A program made the translations under genes and the position numbers. The notes under the pieces were generated by a model. That model was not told the origin of the DNA. It worked only from the letters and a program-made list of their open reading frames with translations, and made no database searches. 64,000 nucleotides of DNA from positions 62,001 to 126,000 of the forward strand of contig NZ_SNUF01000003.1 in assembly GCF_012027305.1 (NCBI RefSeq), written 5' to 3'. The DNA is from Thermococcus sp. MAR1 (lineage in GTDB: Archaea > Methanobacteriota_B > Thermococci > Thermococcales > Thermococcaceae). The stretch's first letter is position 1. Each line of letters begins with the position of its first letter. This document shows positions 43,201 through 51,094 of this stretch, piece after piece.

Positions 43201-43431
43201 GGTGTGGGCTGCCCCGGTCACGAGAAGAATGAAGTGGGGCGAAGCCGGAACCTCGGCAGGTGGCCCGGTTTCGTTGGTCTCGTTTCCGGGCGGGAGCTTC
43301 GGTGAGAGCATGTCCTCGATGCTTTTGGTTCCAGGGGGGGCCTCAATGAGGGCTGGCCCAAGGACAACAGAGGCGATGAGGAGGGATATCAGTGTGAATG
43401 TGAGAAAGGCGATGTATTTCCGCCTCGCCAT
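40219..43431 (-). CDS. Large transglutaminase-fold membrane protein with replaced catalytic residues and DUF4129 tail
   Basis: A 1070-residue protein starting the five-gene operon. After an N-terminal membrane helix (IAFLTFTLISLLIASVVLG) an extracellular transglutaminase core follows: SKAGGSYDFASAFVVLARLN and NRQFWAEVYFENAGWLVFDP. The position of the catalytic Cys is Ser255 and that of His is Gln296; only Asp312 is kept, so the domain is probably not a cross-linking enzyme. Residues 330-890 are a series of Ig-like and carboxypeptidase-regulatory-like beta domains. A membrane helix (WLYIGVAVIIGALVARYRL, about 895-915) leads to a cytoplasmic tail with a DUF4129-like segment (YYERCFLPWAKGVGVDVDEL, then FEKAKYSGRRVSRDEFIRF). 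Confidence 0.83.
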   Translation of the reverse strand: MARRKYIAFLTFTLISLLIASVVLGPALIEAPPGTKSIEDMLSPKLPPGNETNETGPPAEVPASPHFILLVTGAAHTHYLRLNVYTDYTDGRWLTRNTTRVPSNVLAPPEIKVPHHSESDRITVVSFIPIRGNLFTSLYTTRVDGAGAEAIPEYNLFRTPLNVTTYSFSAVSYTFEWPYLMNLTAGNQTEYLSAPNDTRLVTLARSITTGARSDYEKALDIARYLANNYRLGNATPPAGADRLKWFLFQSKAGGSYDFASAFVVLARLNGLPARLVEGVYIDALPQTQVVTEKNRQFWAEVYFENAGWLVFDPLHPDQNVYVPFELSIRRALLILEPNGTGTLEIRFERVVSESGVRVEVKAPEVGVITLINESGIHNVTIGPFWKPGYYPIIMNASTERGESIVRFAPVLVPGELSTMPNRTAVNLLKSGSEEVEITVYGAGKINLETDSRLVESWFAIETVRNETKLYVRLNAPADYPNGLHVEKLVVMKDRERFNVYLPVIVVERTEVKANVPKTLTAGEFLNLTGKVATVSGERPGRGKAAAFISDGNRTILLGVSNVSNGAFSLPLKIPEYLKPGTFQLEVYYIPPLGYPYLSSSTAKIVKIKGLAKFSLPELILARPGNVTVVGSLIDGAGEPIANATILYYLDGRYIGNATSRTDGRFSLRLEIPGIEQHTLTLEYPGSANYSPATMKATLATVELDVPDRITGELGKPIGISGRVIGIENATLKAYVFPGKTYTINVVNGSFDFTVEPFQTVGERSLEFRQGGRVLKRITFAVVSPVRIELLTKEARGEKTARLKFRVVDSVNDPVGGIYLNVSVDGFAMRVMTNGSGIATLDVPVPEKETNATVTVAFDGSPYYLPASGKFYVIISKKRKIPWLYIGVAVIIGALVARYRLAKRKPEEKRQERILKIIFNNGIPLFQEGETMEISVECDGEPELYVDGKPFGRGRDFKLTLPLGDHRIEARCGDLVETARARILPSYNDAVVEYYERCFLPWAKGVGVDVDELTPREIAETLTDMMYPWEPIDTLTWIFEKAKYSGRRVSRDEFIRFYRSVLEVIGGGCVV

Positions 43432-43554
43432 GATACTCTTACCTCTCGGGCTGGTTATATAAGGTTTTTCATCGATGTAAATCTTTGGACATCAATGCCA
43501 CCATACATTCGAAAGCCTTAACTATGTCACCGCCTCTCCCCTTTCGGTGGTGTT

Positions 43555-44340
43555 ATGGAGTTTGAGAGGAAGCCCCTCATAGGAATGGTCCACCTCAAGC
43601 CCCTCCCCGGTTCTTATCTCTACGGTGGGAACTTTGAGGGGGTTATTGATTCTGCCCTGAGGGACGCAAAAACGCTGGAAAAAGCAGGTTTCGATGCTAT
43701 CATGGTCGAGAACTTCGGTGACGTTCCGTTCCCGAAGTACGTGGACAAAACCACAGTTGCGGCATTCACAGCCGTCGCCAAGGCAATCCGCGACGAGGTT
43801 GACCTTCCCCTCGGTATAAACGTCCTGAGGAACGATGGCCTTGCCGCTTATTCCATAGCCTATGTCGTGAAGGCGGATTTCATAAGGGTGAACGTGCTGA
43901 GTGGCGTTGCATACACCGACCAGGGGGTTATAGAGGGCATCGCCTATGAGCTTGCTAAGCTGAGAAAGCTCCTCCCGAGCAAAATAAAGGTCTTCGCAGA
44001 TGTTCACGTCAAGCACGCGGTACACTTCTTCGACTTCGAGGACGCGATAAGGGACACCGTCGAGCGAGGGCTTGCCGATGCAATCGTCGTCAGCGGCAGG
44101 GCGACGGGAAAGCCGGTAGAGGTTGAAAAGCTCGCTCTCGCGAAGAAAATCTCCCCGGTGCCAGTGGTGGTGGGTTCTGGAACGAGCTATGACAACCTCC
44201 CTGAGCTCTGGAAATACGCCGACGGCTTCATAGTTGGCACGTGGATAAAGCGCGATGGAAACGTTGAAAACGAAGTCTCCCTAGAAAGGGCCAAAAAACT
44301 CGTTGAACTTGCGAAAAAACTTCGGGGAAATGGCCTTTAA
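43555..44340 (+). CDS. BtpA-family TIM-barrel protein
   Basis: A 261-residue protein of the BtpA family. LIGMVHLKPLPGSYLYGG opens the barrel, FDAIMVENFGDVPF and VFADVHVKHAVHF hold conserved acidic and histidine residues, and PVVVGSGTSYDNLPE lies in a phosphate-binding loop. The cyanobacterial member is needed for photosystem I stability; archaeal members have an unknown role and may act in nucleoside or sugar-phosphate metabolism. GGTGGTG precedes the ATG. It is a single gene. Confidence 0.9.
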   Translation: MEFERKPLIGMVHLKPLPGSYLYGGNFEGVIDSALRDAKTLEKAGFDAIMVENFGDVPFPKYVDKTTVAAFTAVAKAIRDEVDLPLGINVLRNDGLAAYSIAYVVKADFIRVNVLSGVAYTDQGVIEGIAYELAKLRKLLPSKIKVFADVHVKHAVHFFDFEDAIRDTVERGLADAIVVSGRATGKPVEVEKLALAKKISPVPVVVGSGTSYDNLPELWKYADGFIVGTWIKRDGNVENEVSLERAKKLVELAKKLRGNGL

Positions 44341-44464
44341 TTTCTTCGATTTCGAATTTTCTTCTCCGAAAGTCTTATTACCCATGAATGTGTAACATGC
44401 TAAAAGCAAAGCCTGTCCCGCTTTCCTTTTCTGCGAGATAGGTTTTTGTTGGGAGTGTGAATAT

Positions 44465-44596
44465 ATGTCCCCTGAACCACTTACGGGCTTGAAGGTTCTT
44501 GGCCCATTACTTGGGCTTTTCCTGCTTGTTGGGGCAGTTATAGTTTTCCTCCTGCTCGCGAGGTGGTTTCTGGGGATCCTTCGGAGGTCGGCATGA
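44465..44596 (+). CDS. 43-residue membrane protein, first gene of the exported-protein operon
   Basis: A 43-residue frame, MSPEPLTGLKVLGPLLGLF..., with one long hydrophobic segment (LLGLFLLVGAVIVFLLLARW) and a basic end (LGILRRSA). Its stop overlaps the ATG of the next gene as ATGA (44593-44596), which supports both its translation and the start chosen for the next gene. GGGAGTGTG precedes its ATG. No family is recognised. It is too short for most automatic calls. Confidence 0.62.
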   Translation: MSPEPLTGLKVLGPLLGLFLLVGAVIVFLLLARWFLGILRRSA

Positions 44597-45987
44597 TGTT
44601 AAAGAAATCCGTCCTTTTCCTGGGGGTTATGCTATTACTTGCCTTACCCGTTTCCGCTTCCCAGTTTCCGGGGCAGTTGCCCTCGATAACCAAGGAGGAA
44701 GCTAACTCCCTTGGATTGATAATCTCCTACGGTAGTGGGGGAGGCGGCTGGGAGGGCTCGAACTACATCAACTCCTACCAGGACTTCATGTGCGCCAACC
44801 ACAGCCCCGATTACAATAACTACATCGAGGTCATGGTCACATACTACACTGATAACGAGGCCGTGGAGCAGTTCAGCTGGTTCATCAAGCAGGGAAAGAA
44901 CTACACAGACAGAGAGGAGGATCTCATAGGCTTCTGGAGCGGTGAGAAGGAGGGGACAATATCCTACCACTACGAGTTTAGCGAGGGACCCAAGTACGCT
45001 GACCTCAAGTTCGTGTATACCAAGAGGTACTTCAATGGCCACGGGTTCACGTCGATTAAGCACACCTATGTGGCTCTGGTTAACGACCACTACTGGGTAA
45101 CCGCGGAGGCGTCTTACCAGGAGGGGACAAACGCCTGCAACCTTGAGGGCCTCGCCCCTGTTCTGCTTAACATGTATCTGAGCAGGATACCCAACAGCAC
45201 GGTAAGGGTTCCGGTGAATGCCTCCGTCGATGCCTCCGGGGGAGAGAGCACTTCGGGAACTGGCCTGAGCCCAGAGGCAGTTAAGAGGATGAAAGATACC
45301 AAAGAGAGGCTCAAGGAACTCGGCGAAAAATGGGGCGGCTTTACGGTCATCAAAACGCCGAAGGGGGAAGTTATCAGGGTTGTCAACTCAAACCCGGACT
45401 ATTCTGGTGGTAGTTCGGTCCTTGGCTGGAAGACCAAGTACTACGGCAACAAGGCCCTCGATACTTTCATCGATCAAGTAGCAAACTACCTTCCCAAGCC
45501 ACTGGGGCTCTTCAAGGACTACTTCAAGGCCGACAAGGACATCAACGTCTTCTCAGACGATGAAATGGTGAAGAAGACCGCCAAAGACCTGCACGTGGAC
45601 GAGAGGAGCGCCTCGCTCTACAACGGCATGTCCGACATAGAGAACCGCGAGAAGGCGATGTCGCCCTACAAAAACGCCGTACCTTCAAACATCGGGACGA
45701 AGCCGATAGAGATTGCCCTCAACTCGATGGGCGTGGCGATAAAGAAGACCCTCGCCCAGGACTACCGGTGGGAGTTTGAAAAAACTGCGGAGATTGCCAT
45801 TCGCTACAAAAAGGCCGGCATGAAGTACCGCGAGGTCATCAGGAACACGATAGAGGAGATGAGTGACACCACCATGGGGATGCACAGGGTCAACATGATG
45901 AACAGGAACTCCAAAGGCGACTTTAAGAGCCAGGAAGCGAGGGTACGGTTCTACATCAACAAGCTCTTCGAGGAGGGGGTAATATGA
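44593..45987 (+). CDS. Secreted protein of unknown function, 464 residues
   Basis: Starts MMLKKSVLFLGVMLLLALPV and SAS, a clear signal peptide. The mature part opens with a Gly/Trp-rich turn (SYGSGGGGWEGSNYINSY), then a beta-rich domain with several Asn-x-Ser/Thr sites. A Ser/Gly linker (residues about 220-235) leads to a mostly helical C-terminal half (DEMVKKTAKDLHVDERSASL, then YRWEFEKTAEIAIRYKKAGM). The single Cys pair (FMCANHS, TNACNLE) may form a disulfide. No family is recognised. It is coupled at both ends (ATGA overlaps) to other exported or membrane proteins. Confidence 0.72.
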   Translation: MMLKKSVLFLGVMLLLALPVSASQFPGQLPSITKEEANSLGLIISYGSGGGGWEGSNYINSYQDFMCANHSPDYNNYIEVMVTYYTDNEAVEQFSWFIKQGKNYTDREEDLIGFWSGEKEGTISYHYEFSEGPKYADLKFVYTKRYFNGHGFTSIKHTYVALVNDHYWVTAEASYQEGTNACNLEGLAPVLLNMYLSRIPNSTVRVPVNASVDASGGESTSGTGLSPEAVKRMKDTKERLKELGEKWGGFTVIKTPKGEVIRVVNSNPDYSGGSSVLGWKTKYYGNKALDTFIDQVANYLPKPLGLFKDYFKADKDINVFSDDEMVKKTAKDLHVDERSASLYNGMSDIENREKAMSPYKNAVPSNIGTKPIEIALNSMGVAIKKTLAQDYRWEFEKTAEIAIRYKKAGMKYREVIRNTIEEMSDTTMGMHRVNMMNRNSKGDFKSQEARVRFYINKLFEEGVI

Positions 45988-46724
45988 AGGGGAAGCTGCT
46001 CCTGGTACTCCTCCTAATCGCAGGTGCCTACCTGTACCTCAACTGGGACTTCCAGATTCCAGACGACCTGAGCCCCGAACAGGTCATAGACACCGCCAAG
46101 AACGTGACGAACAGCCTTGGAGAGACTTCCGGCGTTACCGAAACCCCGTCCTCCACGGGAACGGAAGGATCTACAACGATAGCTGAGAACGTCACCGTGC
46201 TCACCTCTGACAGCGGGACGGTCATTCGGTTCAAAACAGAAGTCATTGACGAAAGCCTGATAGGTGTGGCGTATGCCCTCGCGAAGAAGGAGCATGAAAA
46301 CGGCTCGGAGAACATCCGGGTGGAGGCTTACTTCGGAGACGAACCCATTCTGGCCCTCACAGTAGAAAACGGCGACTTCGACAACGCTACCTTCGAGGAC
46401 ATTAGAAGGCCGGAGTTCAGGATAGAGACTGACTTAGGCCTCTTCGATGTACTCGTGCACAATGTAACCGTCACGAACGATACAGCGAGTGTTTCCCTTG
46501 AGTATCTTGCTGGAGAGGACTCCTTCTGGAGGGACTACGCCAGGATGAGCCTTGCTATACTGGAGGACGCTCCCTGGGTGGAGAGGGTTGAGATCCTCTA
46601 TCTCGGAGAGAGGAACGTCAGCGTTTCCGTTTCCAGCAACGCTCTCCTGAAGGCCCTCTCCGGAGAACTTTCTCCTGAGGAGTTTGGGGATGCTGTGAAG
46701 ATAGTCGAACTTGAAAAGGAGTGA
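45984..46724 (+). CDS. Membrane-anchored extracellular protein of unknown function, 246 residues
   Basis: An N-terminal hydrophobic anchor (KLLLVLLLIAGAYLYLNW) is followed by a Ser/Thr-rich stretch (NVTNSLGETSGVTETPSSTG), probably glycosylated, and a domain of alternating strands and helices (RFKTEVIDESLIGVAYALA, then FDVLVHNVTVTNDTASVSLE). Seven or more Asn-x-Ser/Thr sites are visible. Its start overlaps the stop of the 464-residue gene by four bases. No family is recognised. With the next gene it forms the outer part of a probable surface complex. Confidence 0.7.
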   Translation: MKGKLLLVLLLIAGAYLYLNWDFQIPDDLSPEQVIDTAKNVTNSLGETSGVTETPSSTGTEGSTTIAENVTVLTSDSGTVIRFKTEVIDESLIGVAYALAKKEHENGSENIRVEAYFGDEPILALTVENGDFDNATFEDIRRPEFRIETDLGLFDVLVHNVTVTNDTASVSLEYLAGEDSFWRDYARMSLAILEDAPWVERVEILYLGERNVSVSVSSNALLKALSGELSPEEFGDAVKIVELEKE

Positions 46725-46737
46725 AGGAGGTGAGAAA

Positions 46738-47121
46738 ATGGGGATTATCAAGAAACTCGTCGGTGGATTCTTTCTGCTGATACTCATTGGCATTATCGGG
46801 GTCTTTGGAATGCAGTACTACTACGAAAACGCCTACGACCAGGTTCCTGTAGAGGTCAAAAGCGAAACCGTCAGCGGAGACGTCTTCTACCTCTCCAACG
46901 TCCTTGAGCCCGGAAAGTACCTGATAAAGGCGGAAAGTGAAGGCACAGTCGAAAAGATAAGCATCCTCGACGAGAACGGGAACGTTCTAACGGAATCCGA
47001 AGGTGGGAAAATGATTTACGGCTCTTCCCAGAGATTCCAGGTGAGGATAGACTACAAGGCTCCAATGAACGTCGATTCCTACGAGGTTTCCGTGGGTATA
47101 TACAGGCTCGTGAAGAAGTGA
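46738..47121 (+). CDS. Membrane-anchored small beta-domain protein, 127 residues
   Basis: The ATG at 46738 follows GGAGGTGAG, a very strong site. One N-terminal membrane helix (LVGGFFLLILIGIIGVFGMQ) is followed by an extracellular domain of about 95 residues with a jelly-roll-like strand pattern (VFYLSNVLEPGKYLIKAESE, then FQVRIDYKAPMNVDSYEVSV). No family is recognised. It is the last gene of the four-gene unit and lies 13 bases after the previous stop; a run of six T follows it. Confidence 0.7.
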   Translation: MGIIKKLVGGFFLLILIGIIGVFGMQYYYENAYDQVPVEVKSETVSGDVFYLSNVLEPGKYLIKAESEGTVEKISILDENGNVLTESEGGKMIYGSSQRFQVRIDYKAPMNVDSYEVSVGIYRLVKK

Positions 47122-47125
47122 GCTG

Positions 47126-47131
47126 TTTTTT
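47126..47131 (+). terminator. T-run after the exported-protein operon
   Basis: TTTTTT directly after the stop of the 127-residue gene, a likely archaeal termination signal. Confidence 0.4.
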
Positions 47132-47219
47132 CTGCTTTCCACTTTGCGTTTCTTCAATCGACGAAAAAATTATAGCTTTTACCTTCTGACTGGTTACATC
47201 ATTCTCACAGGTGGTCACC

Positions 47220-48569
47220 ATGGGGAAATACTTCGGAACCAGCGGTATTCGAGAGGTCGTCAACGAAAAGCTGACCCCCGAGCTTGCCCTCAGTGTTGGC
47301 AGGGCTCTGGGAACTTACCTCGAAACCGGGACGGTTGTAGTTGGCATGGACACAAGGACGAGCGGCGAGATGCTGAAGAGGGCTTTAATAAGCGGGCTTC
47401 TATCGGTGGGAATAGACGTTATAGACATCGGTTTGGCCCCAACGCCCCTGACAGGCTTCGCCATCAAGCTCTACGGGGCAGAGGCGGGCGTTACGATAAC
47501 GGCCAGCCACAACCCCCCTCAATACAACGGAATAAAGGTGTGGCAGGCCAACGGGATGGCATATACTCCAGAAATGGAGGACAAACTTGAGGCCATTCTC
47601 GAATCCGGGAACTTCAAAAAAGCTCCATGGAATGAACTTGGAACGCTCAGAAAGGCAGACCCGAGGGAGGAGTACATAGGGAAAGCCCTTGAGATGGTTC
47701 ACCTCGATAACCCCTACACCGTCGTCATTGACTCCGGCAACGGCGCCGGGAGTATCCTTTCCCCATACCTCCAGCGTGAGCTCGGAAATAAGGTTATCTC
47801 GCTCAACTCCCACCCGAGCGGCTTCTTTGTCAGGGAGCTTGAGCCGAACGCTAAAAGTCTCTCGATGCTGGCGAAGACCGTCAAGGCCATAAAGGCCGAC
47901 GTTGGGATAGCGCACGACGGCGACGCCGACAGGATTGGAGTAGTCGATGACGAGGGAAACTTCGTGGAGTACGAGGTCATGCTCTCGCTTATAGCCGGCT
48001 ACATGTTGAGGAAGTTCGGGAAGGGCAAGATTGTGACGACGGTCGATGCGGGCTTTGCCCTCGACGACTACGTCAGACCACTTGGTGGGGAGGTCATCAG
48101 AACGCGCGTGGGTGACGTTGCCGTCGCGGAGGAGCTGGCAAAGCACGGCGGCGTCTTCGGCGGCGAGCCGAGCGGGACCTGGATAATGCCCGGGTGGAAC
48201 CTGACTCCCGATGGCATCTTCGCCGGGGCTTTGGTCCTTGAGATGATCGACAAACTCGGCCCGCTGGGCGAGCTGGCAAAGGAGGTTCCGCGCTACGTGA
48301 CCCTGAGGGCAAAGATACCCTGCCCCAACGAGAAGAAAGCTAAAGCGATGGAGATTATAGCTAAGGAGGCCCTCCAGAGCTTCGACTACGAGAGGCTCAT
48401 AGACATAGACGGCGTCAGGATTGAGAACTCTGACTGGTGGATCCTCTTCCGTCCGAGCGGAACCGAGCCGATAATGCGCATAACTCTGGAGGCCCACACC
48501 GAGGAGAAAGCAAGGGAACTGATGGAGAAGGCTGAGAGGCTGGTGAAGGGAGCAATAGCGAGGGCCTGA
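47220..48569 (+). CDS. glmM: Phosphoglucosamine mutase / phosphomannomutase
   Basis: A 449-residue alpha-D-phosphohexomutase. The catalytic serine is Ser96 in [15 protein letters not shown]. The Mg loop is HDGDADRIG, the sugar-binding loop GGEPSGTW and the phosphate loop RPSGTEPI. In Thermococcales such enzymes interconvert glucosamine or mannose phosphates for glycan synthesis; the exact sugar cannot be told from these motifs. The ATG at 47220 follows AGGTGGT; a GTG at 47211 is within that site. Confidence 0.92.
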   Translation: MGKYFGTSGIREVVNEKLTPELALSVGRALGTYLETGTVVVGMDTRTSGEMLKRALISGLLSVGIDVIDIGLAPTPLTGFAIKLYGAEAGVTITASHNPPQYNGIKVWQANGMAYTPEMEDKLEAILESGNFKKAPWNELGTLRKADPREEYIGKALEMVHLDNPYTVVIDSGNGAGSILSPYLQRELGNKVISLNSHPSGFFVRELEPNAKSLSMLAKTVKAIKADVGIAHDGDADRIGVVDDEGNFVEYEVMLSLIAGYMLRKFGKGKIVTTVDAGFALDDYVRPLGGEVIRTRVGDVAVAEELAKHGGVFGGEPSGTWIMPGWNLTPDGIFAGALVLEMIDKLGPLGELAKEVPRYVTLRAKIPCPNEKKAKAMEIIAKEALQSFDYERLIDIDGVRIENSDWWILFRPSGTEPIMRITLEAHTEEKARELMEKAERLVKGAIARA

Positions 48570-49136
48570 TCACTTCAATCTCTTCAGCTTCTTTCCTATT
48601 ATCGCGAAGGTTGCTATGAACGCCACAAGCACGACCCAGCCGAGGTTCTTGCTCGTTTCCTCTGGAATGACGATATAGGCGAAGAGCATAACCGTGAGGA
48701 ACGTCACTCCAGTAAGGACGACCCCTTCTCCCCTCGTTCCAGTCCTTATCTTCCCCCTTGGGTGAAAGCTTGAGAAGCGGCTCCACTTGATGCCCGAAAC
48801 CGTCAGCGTATCCGCGAAGAGGTGCGAGACGTAGCCGATGAAGAACGCCACCGCCGGCCAGTAGCTGTTGGTTATCCAGTATGCTAAACCGCCAACGAGG
48901 GCCGTCATTAAAAGGGCCGCCTCCACCGTGTGTGTAACACCCCTGTGCTCCACGAACCGGGGCATGACGTTCCCGCCGGGCAGCTTTGTCGATATGTACG
49001 ACTTGGGGTGGTCTATGTCCGGCATCAGGGCCCCGAAGGCGGCTATACCGATGTCCAGAGGGTTCATGGGGGCTCCAAAGAGAACCGCCGTCAGGTAGAA
49101 CAGAACCCCGAAAACCACGTGCGTGTACCACATCAT
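48570..49136 (-). CDS. DUF457/YdjM-like membrane-bound metal-dependent hydrolase
   Basis: A 188-residue protein with about four membrane segments. Conserved histidines and acidic residues are MMWYTHVVFG, FGALMPDIDHPKS, EHRGVTHTVEAAL and YVSHLFADTL, the typical H/D set of the YdjM/DUF457 family of inner-membrane hydrolases. The substrate is unknown, possibly a lipid or phosphoester. It converges on glmM, ending one base after its stop. Two adjacent ATGs (49136, 49133) are possible starts. Confidence 0.85.
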   Translation of the reverse strand: MMWYTHVVFGVLFYLTAVLFGAPMNPLDIGIAAFGALMPDIDHPKSYISTKLPGGNVMPRFVEHRGVTHTVEAALLMTALVGGLAYWITNSYWPAVAFFIGYVSHLFADTLTVSGIKWSRFSSFHPRGKIRTGTRGEGVVLTGVTFLTVMLFAYIVIPEETSKNLGWVVLVAFIATFAIIGKKLKRLK

Positions 49137-49172
49137 GCTGCATCATCCAACGGCTCTTTAGCTTAGGAGGAT

Positions 49173-49823
49173 TTAACGCTTTTGACCGCTTAGGCTCTCT
49201 TCTGAGCCTTCTACCCTTGCTCCGTTTCCCTCGTTCCTGTGGCGTGCCGAACCCCCTAGGACATTCCTCAGCCTCTCGATGCTCCCCCCGATGTCGTCCT
49301 TATCGAACTCGACGTAAACCGCCTCCGGGAACCTCGCCATTAGAATTTCAAACAGTATTCCGGGCATCTGGACGAGCCGGAAGTTTTGTCCCTCGACTAT
49401 CTCCCTCGAACGCTTTAGCCTCTCCTCCTTGCTCAGGTAGAAGAACTCCTGCATGGCCCTGTAGGGATAGCCTTCCGGGTCGCTTGAGCTCGTGTGGAAG
49501 ACGCCACAGGTCGGGGAGCCTTTAACGCCGAGAAAGACGACCTTTTTCGGCCTTTCCTCGGTTATAACCCGCCCTATGAAGTCCGCTATTACCTTCGCCC
49601 TCTCGCGCATACCGAGCCTCTCGTAGACCTCTCTGCTTGCCGGTGCCCTTGGCCAGCCAATCAGCTCGTATTCTGGGCAGGGATAGGCCAAAACCTGCCA
49701 GTCGTCGCTAAGTTCTCCTATCAGCTCCCTCAAAAGCTGGGCCGTCCTGTACTCCTTTTCCTTCGGCCCGCGGTAGACGTAGAAGGGGCTTAAAAGGCAG
49801 GGGGCTATGATGAGGAGGTTCAT
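49173..49823 (-). CDS. DUF523-like (TudS-type) protein with conserved cysteines
   Basis: A protein of about 216 residues. Cys9 in IIAPCLLSP, Cys49 in YPCPEYELIGWPRAP and Cys106 in GVKGSPTCGVF match the three-cysteine pattern of the DUF523 family, some members of which are [4Fe-4S] thiouracil desulfidases. That activity is only inferred. The last 30 residues are charged and probably disordered. The ATG at 49823 follows GGGTGAT, which lies over the end of the broken PIN toxin gene; a GTG at 49832 is within that site. Confidence 0.75.
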   Translation of the reverse strand: MNLLIIAPCLLSPFYVYRGPKEKEYRTAQLLRELIGELSDDWQVLAYPCPEYELIGWPRAPASREVYERLGMRERAKVIADFIGRVITEERPKKVVFLGVKGSPTCGVFHTSSSDPEGYPYRAMQEFFYLSKEERLKRSREIVEGQNFRLVQMPGILFEILMARFPEAVYVEFDKDDIGGSIERLRNVLGGSARHRNEGNGARVEGSEESLSGQKR

Positions 49824-49824
49824 T

Positions 49825-50257
49825 TTAATCACCCAGCACTATTTTTGCGAGGTTGCGTGATGTGAGTATTTGAACTTCACTCCCTTTTAGTCCTTCCCTC
49901 AGGGCCTTGTCTCCCGTTGCGAGGGGAACGTTGAAAGCTAAAGCCAGCGCTACGTATGGGGCGTCTTTTGGGTCGGGCGTTATTTCCATGGCCCTATCGA
50001 GATTATGGGTTCACCTCTTCCTTGGGAACCGTTACAGTTTGGCTTTTGATAATCTCGAGTATCTCAAAGAGCTCGTCTTCGGTGAGTTTCGTGAGGTTGA
50101 TAATCTTCTTCCACTTTCCTTCAATCTCCTCCCAGAAGAACTCTGGAACGAGAAAATCAACCTTTCTAACAACGTAGTTCCAGGCGAAAATCAGATGAAC
50201 TTTGCCCCTGCTGTGAAGGGCCGAGAAGACGAGGTTGAAATCTAGGACGACTTCCAT
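49825..50257 (-). pseudogene. PIN-domain toxin broken by a frameshift
   Basis: Two frames together encode one PIN protein. The first (from the ATG at 50257, VVLDFNLVFSALHSRGKVHL) ends at a TAA at 50003-50005. The second, offset by one base, continues NLDRAMEITPDPKDAPYVAL and ends at the TAA at 49825-49827 with GDKALREGLKGSEVQIL. The acidic PIN residues (VVLDFN, PDPKDAPY, TGDKAL) are split between the halves, so neither is a complete domain. One added base near 50003-50013 would restore a full ~143-residue VapC. It is coupled to the antitoxin at 50258-50482. Confidence 0.8.
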
Positions 50258-50482
50258 CTAACCTACCCCGTACCTCTTTGCGAGATCCTGTTTGAGTTCC
50301 TCGGCGAGCTTTTCCGCTTCTTCCTGGCTGAGTTCGCTTTTCTCCGCCAGCTTGATGAACCTGCTGGCTTTCTGAATTCTCTCCTCTATCTCCTTGATTG
50401 CCTCCAGCTCTATTCTCCTTCTGAGCGCGGGCGTGAGGTACTTTTCAATCTCGTCCGGTATCTTTACAACTATCTCCCCCAT
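50258..50482 (-). CDS. VapB-like antitoxin, partner of the broken PIN toxin
   Basis: A 74-residue protein, MGEIVVKIPDEIEKYLTPAL, with an N-terminal strand typical of small ribbon/AbrB-like antitoxins and a long helix with alternating charges (EKSELSQEEAEKLAEELKQD). Its stop directly abuts the toxin ATG. It remains intact even though the toxin is frameshifted, which would be tolerable because the reverse combination is toxic. Confidence 0.78.
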   Translation of the reverse strand: MGEIVVKIPDEIEKYLTPALRRRIELEAIKEIEERIQKASRFIKLAEKSELSQEEAEKLAEELKQDLAKRYGVG

Positions 50483-50515
50483 CCTCCCACCACTGGTGTC
50501 TCTGTGAAACTCCCT

Positions 50516-51094
50516 TTAAACCTTCCCTGTGATTTCCCCAATTATCCCCTCGACCTTCTCCCTCAGCTCTTCTAAGGTCCCCTCGTTGACTATCACGTAG
50601 TCAGCTAAGCCTTTCAGCTCGCTCGTTTTATATAAGCGCTCCTCGGCGTCGTCCATCTCCTTGAAGTCAGCGAAGCTCTTTATGCTCTTGTCTTTGCTGG
50701 CCTTCCTCCTCATCAGGCGCTCGAACCTTATTTCTGGCCTCGCCTCGACGTAGATGACCTTCCCTCCGAGCCTCTTCACTGCCTTTATCTCACCTTCGGA
50801 GCGGACGCCGTCTATGACTACCTTTTCGCAGTGCCTCATCTTGTCCACGGCGAGCCTTATGAGTATGTCCTCGCCGTAGGTCTCCTTGAGGCGCTTCCCG
50901 AACTCTATGAGCTTGTCTCTGGTGGGCTCGGCCTTCTCCGGCAGCTCCGGAATCCACGAGTATTCCGAGACGTTGTGGGTGAGCAGGTCTATCAGCGGGT
51001 CGCTGCAGGAAACCCTGCAAAAGCTCTTCTCCTCGAAGAACTTTGCAACCGTCGTCTTTCCGGCGGCTATCTTTCCAACGACACCGACTATCAT
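50516..51094 (-). CDS. P-loop kinase-like protein (UPF0200/dephospho-CoA kinase fold)
   Basis: A 192-residue P-loop protein. GVVGKIAAGKTTVAKFFEE carries Walker A (residues 7-14), VVIDGVRSEGEIKAVKR is the substrate loop, and RFERLMRRKASKDKSIKSFA is a basic lid. It resembles archaeal UPF0200 and dephospho-CoA kinases; the substrate is unknown. The ATG at 51094 overlaps the stop of the upstream gene as ATGA, so a GTG at 51103 is not required. Confidence 0.78.
   Translation of the reverse strand: MIVGVVGKIAAGKTTVAKFFEEKSFCRVSCSDPLIDLLTHNVSEYSWIPELPEKAEPTRDKLIEFGKRLKETYGEDILIRLAVDKMRHCEKVVIDGVRSEGEIKAVKRLGGKVIYVEARPEIRFERLMRRKASKDKSIKSFADFKEMDDAEERLYKTSELKGLADYVIVNEGTLEELREKVEGIIGEITGKV

Noticed and set aside
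47400-48497. 365-codon minus-strand frame opposite glmM
   Set aside because: Antisense shadow of a well-conserved gene; no family similarity, start site or ribosome-binding site.
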